A stretch of DNA of 64,000 nt from Phycicoccus avicenniae_A (GCF_050496545.1 NZ_JBNVZV010000013.1:50749-114748), one strand, 5' to 3'; counted from the first letter of the stretch, positions 8,624 through 16,667 are shown. The notes: generated from the letters alone by a model not told the origin. Made by a program: numbers and translations.

Positions 8624-9349
8624 TCAGTACCAGTGCGGCGAGCGGGCCTGCCACTGGCTGAGGGCGTTGCACGGGCTGCCGTAGGAGCGCTTGATGTAGT
8701 CCAGGCCCCAGGTGATCTGGGTGACCGGGTTGGTGCGCCAGTCCGGTGCCACGCTGGCCATCTTGTTGCCGGGCAGCGACTGCGGGATGCCGTAGGCGCC
8801 CGAGGACGGGTTGGAGGCCCACCAGCGCCAGTCGCTCTCGCCGATCCACAGCTGCTCGAGGCAGGACCACTGCGACTCGCCGAACCCGAACTCGGGCAGG
8901 AGGAGACGGGCCACCGACTTCGGGTCGTCCTGGGCGTTCTCGAGGACGCGGTTGCGCTCGGCGGCGCGAGCGGCGCGCTCCTGCTTCTCGCGGCGCTGCT
9001 TGGCCAGGGCCGCGGCCTTGGCGCGGTCGACCTCGGCGGCGGCGGCCGCGACGACGGCTCGCTGGCCGTTCGTGGCCGAGCGGTCGGCGGCGACGCGCAC
9101 ATCGTCCTGGAGCGCGACCTCGCTCTGCTCCGTGGACGTGCTGGAGGTCAGCTCGTCGACGGCCAGGCTCAGCGGGTCCGCGTTCGCGGTGTCCTCGAAG
9201 GCCCCGCTGACCGCCACGCCGCCCGTGACGACGGCCGCGACCAGGCTCGTCGAGACCAGCGGACGCCCCACGACCGAGACGGCCGTACGCCCCAGCGACC
9301 GCTTGGGAGCGGCGTGGCGCGGGGCGTGACGGGGTGTGTAGCGAGCCAT
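8624..9349 (-). CDS. Secreted lytic transglycosylase (SLT-like) domain protein
   Basis: 241 residues. A basic N-terminus precedes a hydrophobic segment (LVSTSLVAAVVTGGVAVSGAF, split here as residues ~31-51) acting as signal or anchor. Residues 85-150 are an Ala/Glu/Arg-rich coiled region. The last ~80 residues are a transglycosylase-like domain with catalytic-Glu motif WIGESDWRWWASN, SSGAYGIPQSLPG and ITWGLDYIKRSYGSPCNAL, ending HWY, as in actinobacterial SLT/Rpf-like wall hydrolases. It likely cleaves peptidoglycan glycan strands outside the membrane. The leader (9350-9435) holds a small CGTGGC-TCA-GCCACG hairpin. Confidence 0.88.
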   Translation of the reverse strand: MARYTPRHAPRHAAPKRSLGRTAVSVVGRPLVSTSLVAAVVTGGVAVSGAFEDTANADPLSLAVDELTSSTSTEQSEVALQDDVRVAADRSATNGQRAVVAAAAAEVDRAKAAALAKQRREKQERAARAAERNRVLENAQDDPKSVARLLLPEFGFGESQWSCLEQLWIGESDWRWWASNPSSGAYGIPQSLPGNKMASVAPDWRTNPVTQITWGLDYIKRSYGSPCNALSQWQARSPHWY

Positions 9350-9424
9350 GAGTACGGGGTGGGACCTTCCGGCAGGGGTGTCTCGGGGCGTGGCTGAGCC
9401 ACGGCAGGGCGTTACGGAATCGAG

Positions 9425-9435
9425 ACCTTAGCCTA
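9425..9435 (-). promoter_or_regulatory. Candidate -10 boxes of the transglycosylase gene
   Basis: Two abutting candidates on the minus strand, TAGGCT and TAAGGT, about 75-85 bases before the start codon. The leader they imply contains a short perfect hairpin but no riboswitch that I can confirm. Confidence 0.35.
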
Positions 9436-9508
9436 GGGAACGCGGCGTCGAGGGCGAAATCGAGCGCTGAGCAACCACACAGACGAGCAGGTCAGGAGCC
9501 GTTCGGCG

Positions 9509-10846
9509 TCAGACCTCGATGCCCTCCAGCAGGTCGGTCACGAGGGCCGCGATGGGGCTGCGCTCGGAACGCGTGAGGGTCACGTGCGCGAACAGCGGGT
9601 GCCCCTTGAGCGCCTCGACGACGGCCACGACGCCGTCGTGCCGCCCCACCCGGAGGTTGTCGCGCTGGGCGACGTCGTGGGTGAGGACGACCTTGGAGTT
9701 CTGCCCGATCCGCGAGAGCACGGTGAGCAGCACGTTGCGCTCCAGGCTCTGGGCCTCGTCGACGATCACGTAGGCGTCGTGCAGGCTGCGGCCGCGGATG
9801 TGGGTGAGCGGCAGCACCTCGAGCATCCCGCGGTCGAGGATCTCCTCGACGACCTCGCGCGACACGAGCGCCGAGAGGGTGTCGAAGACGGCCTGGCCCC
9901 AGGGGTTCATCTTCTCGGCCTCGGACCCCGGCAGGTAGCCCAGCTCCTGGCCCCCGACGGCGTACAGCGGGCGGAAGACGACGACCTTGCGCTGCTGACG
10001 GCGCTCCATCACCGCCTCGAGGCCGGCGCACAGCGCGAGCGCGGACTTGCCGGTGCCGGCCCGGCCGCCGAGGCTGACGATGCCGATGTCGGGGTCGAGG
10101 AGGAGGTCGAGGGCGATCCGCTGCTCGGCGCTGCGGCCGTGCAGGCCGAAGGCGTCGCGGTCGCCCCGCACGAGGCGCACCTGCTTGTCGGCGCCGACCC
10201 GCCCGAGCCCGGACCCGCGCGGCGAGAGCAGCTTCAGCCCGGTGTGGCAGGGCATCTCGGCCGCGGTGACGCTCTCGAGGCGGCCGTACTCGTAGAGGTG
10301 GTCCATCTCCTCGACGCTGACCTCGAGCTCGGCCATGCCCGTCCAGCCCGACTCCACGGCCAGCTCGGCGCGGTACTCCTCGGCCTCCAGGCCGCACGCC
10401 GAGGCCTTGACCCGCATCGGCAGGTCCTTGCTGACGACGGTGACGACGTGGCCCTCGTTCGCGAGGTTGCGCGCGACGGCGAGGATGCGGGTGTCGTTGT
10501 CGCCGAGGCGGAACCCGGCCGGCAGCGACATCGGGTCGGTGTGGTTGAGCTCGACGCGCAGCGTGCCGCCGGCCTCGCCGACCTCGACCGGCGCGTCGAG
10601 GCGACCGGCCTTGATCCGCAGGTCGTCGAGCATGCGCAGGGCCTGGCGGGCGAAGTAGCCCAGCTCGGGGTGGTGGCGCTTGCCCTCGAGCTCGGTGACG
10701 ACGACGACCGGGAGGACGACCTCGTGCTCGGCGAAGCGCAGGATCGCCTTCGGGTCCGAGAGGAGGACCGAGGTGTCGAGCACGAAGGTCCGGCGCGGCT
10801 CCTTCCCCTGTCGCGTGGTGCCTGCCGTCCGGGTGCTCGAGGCCAT
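9509..10846 (-). CDS. PIN-PhoH fusion protein (PhoH2-type)
   Basis: 445 residues. The N-terminal PIN-like RNase domain starts at FVLDTSVLLSDP (Asp near residue 24), with further acidic sites at VTELEGKRHH and LGDNDTRIL. The C-terminal PhoH ATPase domain has Walker A GGRAGTGKSALAL near residue 260 and Walker B AYVIVDEAQSLE. PhoH2 proteins of mycobacteria couple RNA unwinding to cleavage; that activity is inferred here from architecture. CAGGAG lies before the ATG. Without an antitoxin ORF upstream, it is unlike the mycobacterial phoAT-phoH2 pair. Confidence 0.92.
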   Translation of the reverse strand: MASSTRTAGTTRQGKEPRRTFVLDTSVLLSDPKAILRFAEHEVVLPVVVVTELEGKRHHPELGYFARQALRMLDDLRIKAGRLDAPVEVGEAGGTLRVELNHTDPMSLPAGFRLGDNDTRILAVARNLANEGHVVTVVSKDLPMRVKASACGLEAEEYRAELAVESGWTGMAELEVSVEEMDHLYEYGRLESVTAAEMPCHTGLKLLSPRGSGLGRVGADKQVRLVRGDRDAFGLHGRSAEQRIALDLLLDPDIGIVSLGGRAGTGKSALALCAGLEAVMERRQQRKVVVFRPLYAVGGQELGYLPGSEAEKMNPWGQAVFDTLSALVSREVVEEILDRGMLEVLPLTHIRGRSLHDAYVIVDEAQSLERNVLLTVLSRIGQNSKVVLTHDVAQRDNLRVGRHDGVVAVVEALKGHPLFAHVTLTRSERSPIAALVTDLLEGIEV

Positions 10847-11018
10847 TGCCGCTCCTGGTGGTCGAAGGAGGATCGTGCCTCGACGCTACGACCGCTCCGG
10901 GGCCGCGGCGGGAGGCGGCGTCCGGCGTGTCGGGGCCCGCGGGACCTGTGGGACTCGTGTGACCGGTGGGACGAGATGTCACCCGTTCGACCCCCACCGA
11001 CCCCGGCCGTTCACCCGA

Positions 11019-11035
11019 CCCGGGGCGACCCCGGG
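11019..11035 (-). terminator. Hairpin after the isoprenyl synthase gene
   Basis: CCCGGGG-CGA-CCCCGGG, a perfect 7-bp stem with a 3-nt loop, immediately after the stop at 11040. No T-run follows. Confidence 0.5.
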
Positions 11036-11039
11036 ACCC

Positions 11040-11804
11040 TCAGGTGCCGAAGCGGCGGTGGCGCTCCCCGTACGCGCGCAGCGCACGGAGGAAGTCGACC
11101 TTGCGGAAGTCGGGCCAGTACGCCTCGCAGAAGTAGAACTCGCTGTGCGCGCTCTGCCAGAGCAGGAAGCCGGAGAGCCGCTGCTCGCCCGAGGTCCGGA
11201 TGACGAGGTCGGGATCGGGCTGACCCTTGGTGTAGAGGTGCTCGGCGATGTGCTCGACGTCGATGATCTCGGCGAGCTCCTCGATGCTCGTGCCGCGGGT
11301 GGCGTGCTCCTGGAGCAGGCTGCGGACGGCATCGGTGATCTCGCGGCGCCCGCCGTAGCCCACGGCGACGTTGACGATCATCCCGTCGACCTCACGGGTG
11401 CGCTCGGCCGCGGCCTTGAGCCGCGTGGCGGTCGCCGCCGGCAGCAGGTCCAGCGCGCCGACCGGGTTGATCCGCCAGCGGGTCGTGGCCGCGAAGGCGT
11501 CGACCGAGTCCTCGATGATGCCGAGCAGCGGACGCAGCTCGCGCTCGGGCCGGTTGAGGTTGTCGGTGGACAGCAGCCACAGCGTGACGACCTCGACGCC
11601 GACCTCCTCGCACCAGGCCAGGACGTTGAGGATGTTGTCGGCCCCGGCGCGGTGCCCCTCCTCGGTCCCGGCCCCGCGCAGCTTCGCCCAGCGGCGGTTG
11701 CCGTCGACCAGCACGCCGACGTGGCGCGGGATCGGGCCCGGGCCGAGCTGGCGGGTGAGCCGCTTCGCGTACGCGGCGTAGACGACGTCGCTGAGCCGAC
11801 GCAT
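11040..11804 (-). CDS. uppS: Isoprenyl (cis-prenyl) diphosphate synthase
   Basis: 254 residues, cis-prenyltransferase family. The catalytic region HVGVLVDGNRRWAKLRG is near residue 28, followed by GHRAGADNI, LWLLSTDN, VNVAVGYGGRREI and the C-terminal DLVIRTSGEQRLSGFLLWQ and EFYF, which bind diphosphate and Mg2+. It extends allylic diphosphates by cis addition of IPP for the lipid carrier of cell-wall synthesis. Actinobacteria usually have one short-chain (Z-farnesyl) and one long-chain enzyme; the sequence alone does not tell me which this is, so the symbol is generic. Confidence 0.93.
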   Translation of the reverse strand: MRRLSDVVYAAYAKRLTRQLGPGPIPRHVGVLVDGNRRWAKLRGAGTEEGHRAGADNILNVLAWCEEVGVEVVTLWLLSTDNLNRPERELRPLLGIIEDSVDAFAATTRWRINPVGALDLLPAATATRLKAAAERTREVDGMIVNVAVGYGGRREITDAVRSLLQEHATRGTSIEELAEIIDVEHIAEHLYTKGQPDPDLVIRTSGEQRLSGFLLWQSAHSEFYFCEAYWPDFRKVDFLRALRAYGERHRRFGT

Positions 11805-11984
11805 GCCTCACGACCTCCCGCGTGCTCCGGAACCGGCTCCCGGAGACCCGGGAGGCGCGGCCCACGCTACTCCGCCGGGGGCCACCGGCCGCCCGGCGAC
11901 GCCACCCGGCGACGAACCTCCAGGGGGTGCGCACACATCCCCCCGACATCCTCCGGACGGCCGGTTCCCGGACCGACGGAGTCG

Positions 11985-12010
11985 TAACCTACGGTCGCGT
12001 AGGTTATCCT
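11985..12010 (+). promoter_or_regulatory. Palindromic operator and leaderless promoter of the hemolysin III gene
   Basis: A perfect 9-bp inverted repeat, TAACCTACG-N4-CGTAGGTTA, occupies 11985-12006. The -10 candidate TATCCT (12005-12010) starts inside it and ends exactly six bases before the ATG at 12017. A bound repressor would cover the promoter. The symmetry and length are typical of TetR-family operators, but the regulator is not in the window. Confidence 0.75.
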
Positions 12011-12016
12011 CGGGTC

Positions 12017-12730
12017 ATGGACGCCTCCGAGACCCCCACCCCCGACGCGGGGCGCCTCGAGGTGCTCGAGAGCCGCGTCGAGGCCGCCCTCCAGCAGGTC
12101 AAGCCGCACCTGCGCGGCTGGCTCCACCTGGGCATGACGCCCGTCGCGCTCGTCGCCGGCGTGGTCCTGGTCGTCCTCGCGACGACCACCGAGGGCAAGG
12201 TCTCGGCCGCGGTCTTCGCCGGCACCGCGGTACTCCTCTTCGGGACCTCCGCCGTCTACCACCGCGGCACGTGGTCCCCCCGCGTCGGCGGCTTCCTGCG
12301 CCGCTTCGACCACTCCAACATCTTCCTCATCATCGCCGGGACCTACACGCCCTTCGCGCTGCTGCTCCCGACCGACCAGGCCCGCCGGATGCTCGTCATC
12401 GTCTGGAGCGGCGCCGTGCTCGGCGTCCTCTTCCGGGTGTTCTGGGCCGGGGCACCGCGCTGGCTCTACGTGCCGGCCTACCTGATGCTCGGCTGGGTCG
12501 CCGTCTTCTACTTCGGCCCCCTGCTCCAGCACGCCGGCGCCGCCGTGATGACCTGGGTGGTCATCGGCGGCGCGCTGTACAGCATCGGCGCCCTCGTCTA
12601 CGGGACGAAGCGGCCGAACATCAGCCCGCGCTGGTTCGGCTTCCACGAGGTCTTCCACGCCCTGACCGTGCTGGCCTTCGCCGCGCACTTCATCGCGGCC
12701 TCGCTCGCGCTCACCGGCCCCGCGGCCTGA
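12017..12730 (+). CDS. Hemolysin III / PAQR-family membrane protein
   Basis: 237 residues with seven predicted membrane segments. PAQR signature residues are visible: SAVYHRG after the second segment, FDHSNIFLIIAGTYTPF, and the C-terminal GFHEVFHALTVLAFAAHF; the Ser, Asp and His residues form the Zn2+ site of the CREST superfamily. Related eukaryotic receptors have ceramidase-like activity; the bacterial role is unclear but membrane-lipid related. The operator over its promoter shows dedicated repression. The first 30 residues are an acidic soluble tail. Confidence 0.92.
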   Translation: MDASETPTPDAGRLEVLESRVEAALQQVKPHLRGWLHLGMTPVALVAGVVLVVLATTTEGKVSAAVFAGTAVLLFGTSAVYHRGTWSPRVGGFLRRFDHSNIFLIIAGTYTPFALLLPTDQARRMLVIVWSGAVLGVLFRVFWAGAPRWLYVPAYLMLGWVAVFYFGPLLQHAGAAVMTWVVIGGALYSIGALVYGTKRPNISPRWFGFHEVFHALTVLAFAAHFIAASLALTGPAA

Positions 12731-12741
12731 GGCGCAGCGGG

Positions 12742-13131
12742 TCAGTCCCCGCCGCCTCCGCCACCGCCGTCGCCGCCCCCACCGCTGGAGTCGCCGCCGG
12801 ACCCGCTGCCCCCGGAGTCCGCGCCGCCGGAGTCGGCGCCACCGTCGTGGGCTCCCCCGTGGTGACCACCCTCGTGGTGCGAGCCGTGCCCTCCGCCGTC
12901 GTCCCCGCGACCCCGGTCGTCCGTGAGCGTCCCGCCGGCGGCCGCCGCCCCGACGTCCGAGGGACCGGCCTGCGGGTCGTCCTTGCCCCGGTGGGCCGCC
13001 TGCTGGCGGTAGGACATCCGCCGCATCCGGGCGTTCATGTTCCGCATGAGGAACCACAGTGCCAGCGCCAGGAACGCGAAGGCGAGGAAGGCGAGGAACC
13101 CGGTGGTGACGTCGGGCGGGGTGTCGTTCAT
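12742..13131 (-). CDS. Membrane protein with His/Gly-rich tail
   Basis: 129 residues. One N-terminal membrane segment (FLAFLAFAFLALALWFLM, residues 12-29), a basic juxtamembrane stretch (RNMNARMRRMSYRQQ), then a low-complexity tail of about 75 residues rich in Gly, His, Asp and Ser, with HGSHHEGGHHGG near residue 85. The tail looks disordered and could bind divalent metals, but no family is recognised. ATGA overlap with mca makes it translationally coupled to mycothiol detoxification. The basic residues follow the segment, so by the positive-inside rule the tail is probably cytoplasmic. Confidence 0.8.
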   Translation of the reverse strand: MNDTPPDVTTGFLAFLAFAFLALALWFLMRNMNARMRRMSYRQQAAHRGKDDPQAGPSDVGAAAAGGTLTDDRGRGDDGGGHGSHHEGGHHGGAHDGGADSGGADSGGSGSGGDSSGGGGDGGGGGGGD

Positions 13132-14066
13132 GCGGCACGCTCCGTACGGGTGTCGTGGACGAGGGTCAGGCCGCCCGAGGTGGCGAGGGCGTCGGCCTCG
13201 GCGACGTCGACCGGCAGGCCGGCGAACAGGTCGTCCTCGCCCTCCGGCGTGGCGACGAAGGACGCGGCGAGCTCGTACTCCTCGACCGGCCAGACCTCCG
13301 CCTGCACCTCCCGCGGCACCTGGAACCACGTGCCGTCGGGGTCGACCTGGGTGGCGTGCGCCAGCAGCGCGGCGTCCCGGCGGTCGTACCAGGCCGAGCA
13401 CTCGACCCGCGTGGTCACGACCCGGTCCGGGCGCGTCCAGTTCTCGAGCCACTCGGCGTACGGGCTCTCCTGGCCGAGCGCGGTGAGCGCCTCGTGGAAG
13501 GCCTCGATGCGCCCCCGGCTGAAGGTCTGGTTGTAGTAGAGCTTGAGCGGCTGCCACGCCGGGCCCGCGTCGGGGAAGCGGCCGGCGTCGCCGGCGGCCT
13601 CGAACGCCGACACCGAGACGTCGTGGCACATGATGTGGTCCGGGTGCGGGTAGCCGCCGTTCTCGTCGTAGGTCGTGACGACGTGCGGGCGGAACCGCCG
13701 GATCTCGCGGACGAGGGCCTCGGTGGTGACCTCGAGGGGCTCGAGCGCGAAGCAGCCCTCGGGCAGCGGCGGCAGCGGGTCCCCCTCGGGCAGGCCGGAG
13801 TCGACGAAGCCGAGCCACGTGTGCTGCACGCCGAGGATGTCCCGGGCGCGGGCCATCTCGTCGCGGCGGACCTGGGCGAGGTCGCGGAGGATGTGGATGT
13901 CCTCCTTCAGCCGCGGGTTGAGGATGTCGCCTCGTTCGCCGCCGGTGCAGGAGACGACGAGGACCTCGTGGCCGGCGTCGACGTACTTCGCCATCGTCGC
14001 CGCGCCCTTGCTCGACTCGTCGTCCGGGTGCGCGTGGACGCACATGAGCCGGAGCCGTTCGGACAT
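13128..14066 (-). CDS. mca: Mycothiol S-conjugate amidase
   Basis: Cleaves mycothiol S-conjugates to a mercapturic acid and GlcN-inositol, the actinobacterial counterpart of glutathione-conjugate detoxification. 312 residues, LmbE/PIG-L fold, Zn2+ enzyme. Metal-binding AHPDDESSKG is at residues 12-21 and GYPHPDHIMCHD near residue 140; SCTGGERGDILNPRL follows the first strand. The longer C-terminal half and its residues fit Mca better than the deacetylase MshB. Placement beside DUF4307 and greA matches many actinobacterial genomes. Start preceded by GAAGGG. Confidence 0.94.
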   Translation of the reverse strand: MSERLRLMCVHAHPDDESSKGAATMAKYVDAGHEVLVVSCTGGERGDILNPRLKEDIHILRDLAQVRRDEMARARDILGVQHTWLGFVDSGLPEGDPLPPLPEGCFALEPLEVTTEALVREIRRFRPHVVTTYDENGGYPHPDHIMCHDVSVSAFEAAGDAGRFPDAGPAWQPLKLYYNQTFSRGRIEAFHEALTALGQESPYAEWLENWTRPDRVVTTRVECSAWYDRRDAALLAHATQVDPDGTWFQVPREVQAEVWPVEEYELAASFVATPEGEDDLFAGLPVDVAEADALATSGGLTLVHDTRTERAA

Positions 14067-14157
14067 GCGGGACCCTTCGGTGCAGTGGTCTCGGGCGTAG
14101 CCGAGAATGGGACGGATCCCATCCTCTCACTGCCCGACGACGCCCCGAGGACACCCT

Positions 14158-14526
14158 GTGCCGCTGCCCGACCCGCGCACTCCCGCCGGCCGCCGCGCGC
14201 TCGCCGGCCTGCTCGCCGTGCTGGCCGCCGTCGTCGCCGTCGCCTGGTACGGCTGGACGAGCACCGCGGGGCAGGTGCTGCCGAACGTCACGGGGTACGA
14301 GGTGGTGTCCGACGAGCTGACCCGCGTGGGCTACGACCTCGCCCGGCCCGAGGGCACCGCGGTCACCTGCCGCGTGGCCGCGCTCGACGCCGGCAAGGGG
14401 CGGGTGGGCGTGGTCGAGGACCGCGTCCCTGCCGCAGGTGGCGCCACGCTGCACCGGGTGGTCGAGGTGCGCACCAGCGCCCGGGCCGTGACCGGCGTCG
14501 TGGAGTCCTGCACCCGCGTGCGCTGA
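14158..14526 (+). CDS. DUF4307 membrane-anchored protein
   Basis: 122 residues from the GTG at 14158, chosen because GAGG sits eight bases upstream; an ATG at 14107 would add 17 residues with no support. One membrane segment near residues 14-35 (LAGLLAVLAAVVAVAWYGW), then an extracytoplasmic beta-rich domain (VTGYEVVSDELTRVGYDLAR, CRVAALDAGKGRVGV). This layout and the position between mca and greA match DUF4307 of actinobacteria (as in mycobacteria). Function unknown. Two conserved cysteines (in VTCRVAAL and ESCTRV) might form a disulfide. Confidence 0.85.
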   Translation: MPLPDPRTPAGRRALAGLLAVLAAVVAVAWYGWTSTAGQVLPNVTGYEVVSDELTRVGYDLARPEGTAVTCRVAALDAGKGRVGVVEDRVPAAGGATLHRVVEVRTSARAVTGVVESCTRVR

Positions 14527-14612
14527 GCCCGGCGCACCCCTTCCGGGCTCCGGGAGGGAGCATCGGTGGCCTGACCTGTGCCGACGGATGTGCTTCACGG
14601 GGCTCGCGTTGC

Positions 14613-14618
14613 TAGAAT
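14613..14618 (+). promoter_or_regulatory. -10 box of greA
   Basis: TAGAAT, with TGCTTC 16 bases upstream as a possible -35. It predicts a leader of about 130 nt before greA, much longer than the leaderless genes around it. The leader has no structure that I recognise. Confidence 0.5.
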
Positions 14619-14751
14619 GGTGGCTTCACGTTCGGGTCCGGGTCCGAGATGTCGCTGAGCAGCAGCGGTCGGTCCGGGCCCGTTGCCGTAGCACCCTCGG
14701 CGCAGCCCGCGAGGGTCCGGCGCCCACGTACCCAGCAGGAGTTGACCAGCC

Positions 14752-15240
14752 GTGACCGAGACCACGACGAACCAGAGCTACCTGACCCAGGCCGCGTTCG
14801 ACCGGCTCACGGGCGAGCTCGAGGAGCTCACCGGCCCGGGGCGCACCGAGATCGCCAAGAAGATCGAGGCGGCCCGCGAGGAGGGTGACCTCAAGGAGAA
14901 CGGCGGCTACCACGCCGCCAAGGAGGAGCAGGGCAAGATGGAGGCCCGCATCCGCCAGCTGACCCAGCTCCTCGAGAACGCCGTCATCGGCGAGACGCCG
15001 GCCGACAACGGCGTCGTCGAGCCCGGGATGATCGTCACCGTCGACATGTTCGGCGACGAGGAGGAGTTCCTCCTCGGCTCGCGCGAGATCACCGACTCCT
15101 CGATGCAGGTGTTCTCCGAGAAGTCCCCGATCGGCGGGGCCGTCAACGGCCACAAGGTCGGCGACACCGTCTCCTACGAGGCCCCGAACGGCAAGCAGAT
15201 CGAGGTCAAGATCCTCAAGGCGACGCCCTACACCGGCTGA
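14752..15240 (+). CDS. greA: Transcription elongation factor GreA
   Basis: Rescues backtracked RNA polymerase by stimulating transcript cleavage in the secondary channel. 162 residues: an N-terminal antiparallel coiled coil (residues 1-80) with the acidic tip in AAREEGDLKENGGYHAAKEE, which carries the Asp and Glu that bind Mg2+, followed by a C-terminal FKBP-like domain ending KIEVKILKATPYTG-like (QIEVKILKATPYTG). GTG start at 14752 with AGGAG about 12 bases upstream. Terminated by a hairpin at 15256-15293. Confidence 0.97.
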   Translation: MTETTTNQSYLTQAAFDRLTGELEELTGPGRTEIAKKIEAAREEGDLKENGGYHAAKEEQGKMEARIRQLTQLLENAVIGETPADNGVVEPGMIVTVDMFGDEEEFLLGSREITDSSMQVFSEKSPIGGAVNGHKVGDTVSYEAPNGKQIEVKILKATPYTG

Positions 15241-15255
15241 CGCCCGCATCACCGC

Positions 15256-15293
15256 GGTCGGCCCGGCCCCTCCCCGGAGGCGCCGGGCCGACC
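15256..15293 (+). terminator. Hairpin between greA and the PhzF-like gene
   Basis: GGTCGGCCCGGC at 15256-15267 pairs perfectly with its complement at 15282-15293 (12-bp stem, 14-nt loop), 15 bases after the greA stop, between convergent genes. Confidence 0.75.
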
Positions 15294-15349
15294 TGCGTCC
15301 GGACCCGGTGCGCGTCGACCTCGCACGAGGTGTCGAGGGCAGCGGCCCG

Positions 15350-16189
15350 TCAGGCGGGGCGCTCGCCGGTGACGAGGGTGTGGGTGGCGCCGCCGACCCA
15401 GGTGTGGCCGTCCTCCACCGTCACGTGCACCCGCCCCTCGCGGCCGATGACCGTGCCCTGCGCCGCGACGTAGCGCGACGGGAGGTGGCCGGCCGGCACC
15501 AGCCACTGCGCGAGGCCGGCGTTGAGGCTCCCGGTGACGGGGTCCTCGCCGAAGTCCCGGCCGTCGGAGTAGAAGGCCCGCACCTCGAGGGCGACGTCGT
15601 CGTCGCGGGCGCCGTCGGGGTAGGGGGCGGCCAGTCCGGCCTTCATGCCGGCGAAGCGCATCCGGTCGGGGTCGCAGGCCAGGACCGCCTCGGGGGATCG
15701 CAGCAGCAGGCCCATCCACCCCGGCCCGTTGTCGACCCAGGCCGCCTCGAGCACGTCGGCCGGGTCGAGGCGCAGGGCCCGGACCATCTCGGCGAGCTCG
15801 GCGTCCTCGACCGGGCCCGAGCGGGTCAGCGGCGGCGCGGCGAAGCGCAGGCCGCCGTCGCGGCGGACCTCGACGAGCCCGGCCGCGCACTCCTGGACCA
15901 CGACACCCTCCCGCCGCGGCGTGCCGCCGGCCTCGAGCCAGGCGTGCGCGCTGCCGAGCGTGGGGTGCCCGGCGAACGGCAGCTCGCCCCCGATGGTCCA
16001 GATGCGCACGCGGTAGTCGGCGCCGGGGTCGGTCGGGGCGAGGAGGAAGGTGGTCTCGGAGAGGTTGGTCCACCGCGCGACGGCGAGCATCTCCTCGTCG
16101 GAGAGGTCGTCGGCGTCGTGCAGGACGGCGAGGGCGTTGCCCCGGAACGGGCGGTCGGAGAAGACATCGACGAAGCGAACGGCGGGCAT
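15350..16189 (-). CDS. PhzF-family isomerase-like protein
   Basis: 279 residues, two-domain DapF-like fold of the PhzF family. Starts VRFVDVFSDRPFRGNALAV, has LSETTFLL with the catalytic Glu near residue 45, GGELPFAGHPTLGSAHAWL near residue 75, and EDPVTGSLNAGLAQWL in the second domain. PhzF isomerises a phenazine precursor, but most family members are uncharacterised and no phenazine genes are nearby, so the substrate is unknown. Its upstream region holds the second 21-bp array. Confidence 0.92.
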   Translation of the reverse strand: MPAVRFVDVFSDRPFRGNALAVLHDADDLSDEEMLAVARWTNLSETTFLLAPTDPGADYRVRIWTIGGELPFAGHPTLGSAHAWLEAGGTPRREGVVVQECAAGLVEVRRDGGLRFAAPPLTRSGPVEDAELAEMVRALRLDPADVLEAAWVDNGPGWMGLLLRSPEAVLACDPDRMRFAGMKAGLAAPYPDGARDDDVALEVRAFYSDGRDFGEDPVTGSLNAGLAQWLVPAGHLPSRYVAAQGTVIGREGRVHVTVEDGHTWVGGATHTLVTGERPA

Positions 16190-16261
16190 GCCGCCATCGA
16201 AGCACGCCGACGCCGTCCCCCGAGTCCCGGCCGGCCCGACCGTCCGGTGGTGCGTGCTCCC

Positions 16262-16475
16262 AGAAACCAGTCATCGCGACCGCGATACCGGACGCCGCGA
16301 CCGCGATACCGGACGTCGCGACCGCGATATCGGACGCCGCGACCGGGAAACCGGACCTCGCGACCGCGAAACCAGTCATCGCGACCGCGAAACCGGACGC
16401 CGCGACCGCGATACCGGACCTCGCGACCGCGATACCCGACGTTGCGACCGGGAAACCGGTCATCGCGACCGGAGT
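16262..16475. repeat. 21-bp tandem repeat array 2 (about 10 units)
   Basis: The CCGG/CCAG core recurs every 21 bp at 16267, 16288, 16309, 16330, 16351, 16372, 16393, 16414, 16435 and 16456 with no indel. Plus-strand core is GCGACCGCGATACCGG; alternates have GGGAAACCGG. Read on the minus strand it gives V-A-A-S-G-I-A heptads, almost the same peptide as array 1 read on the plus strand, so it is the same family inverted (16 of 21 consensus bases agree). It fills the start of the 478-bp gap between the PhzF-like gene and the ABC operon. Confidence 0.95.
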
Positions 16476-16530
16476 TCGGGGCGACACCCTTTGTCCTCGA
16501 GCCGGGCCTGTCGCCGGGGTCCGCCTGCAT

Positions 16531-16556
16531 CGCCGGGGTGCCACAGCACCCCGGCG
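16531..16556 (-). terminator. Hairpin downstream of the ABC exporter operon
   Basis: CGCCGGGGTGC-CACA-GCACCCCGGCG, a perfect 11-bp stem with a 4-nt loop, 112 bases after the permease stop. Confidence 0.6.
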
Positions 16557-16569
16557 GGACGGGGCCGCC

Positions 16570-16626
16570 CCGGCGAGGCGGGAACACGCCGGCGAGGCGG
16601 GACCACGCCGGCGAGCAGGGCTCGCA
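16570..16626. repeat. Three-copy 19-bp direct repeat
   Basis: CCGGCGAG recurs at 16570, 16589 and 16608; the first two units share CCGGCGAGGCGGGA with one difference after it and the third has decayed. Lies between the hairpin and the permease stop. Confidence 0.8.
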
Positions 16627-16667
16627 CGCCGGGCGGGACACCGCGCCGACTGCGGTGGGCCGGGTCC

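Noticed and set aside
9350..9435. c-di-AMP (ydaO) riboswitch before the transglycosylase gene
   Set aside because: Such riboswitches often precede wall hydrolases in actinobacteria, but the leader is only about 80 nt and lacks the conserved multi-stem core.
14625..14751. Riboswitch or attenuator in the greA leader
   Set aside because: Long leader but no recognisable conserved structure; only simple GC-rich repeats.
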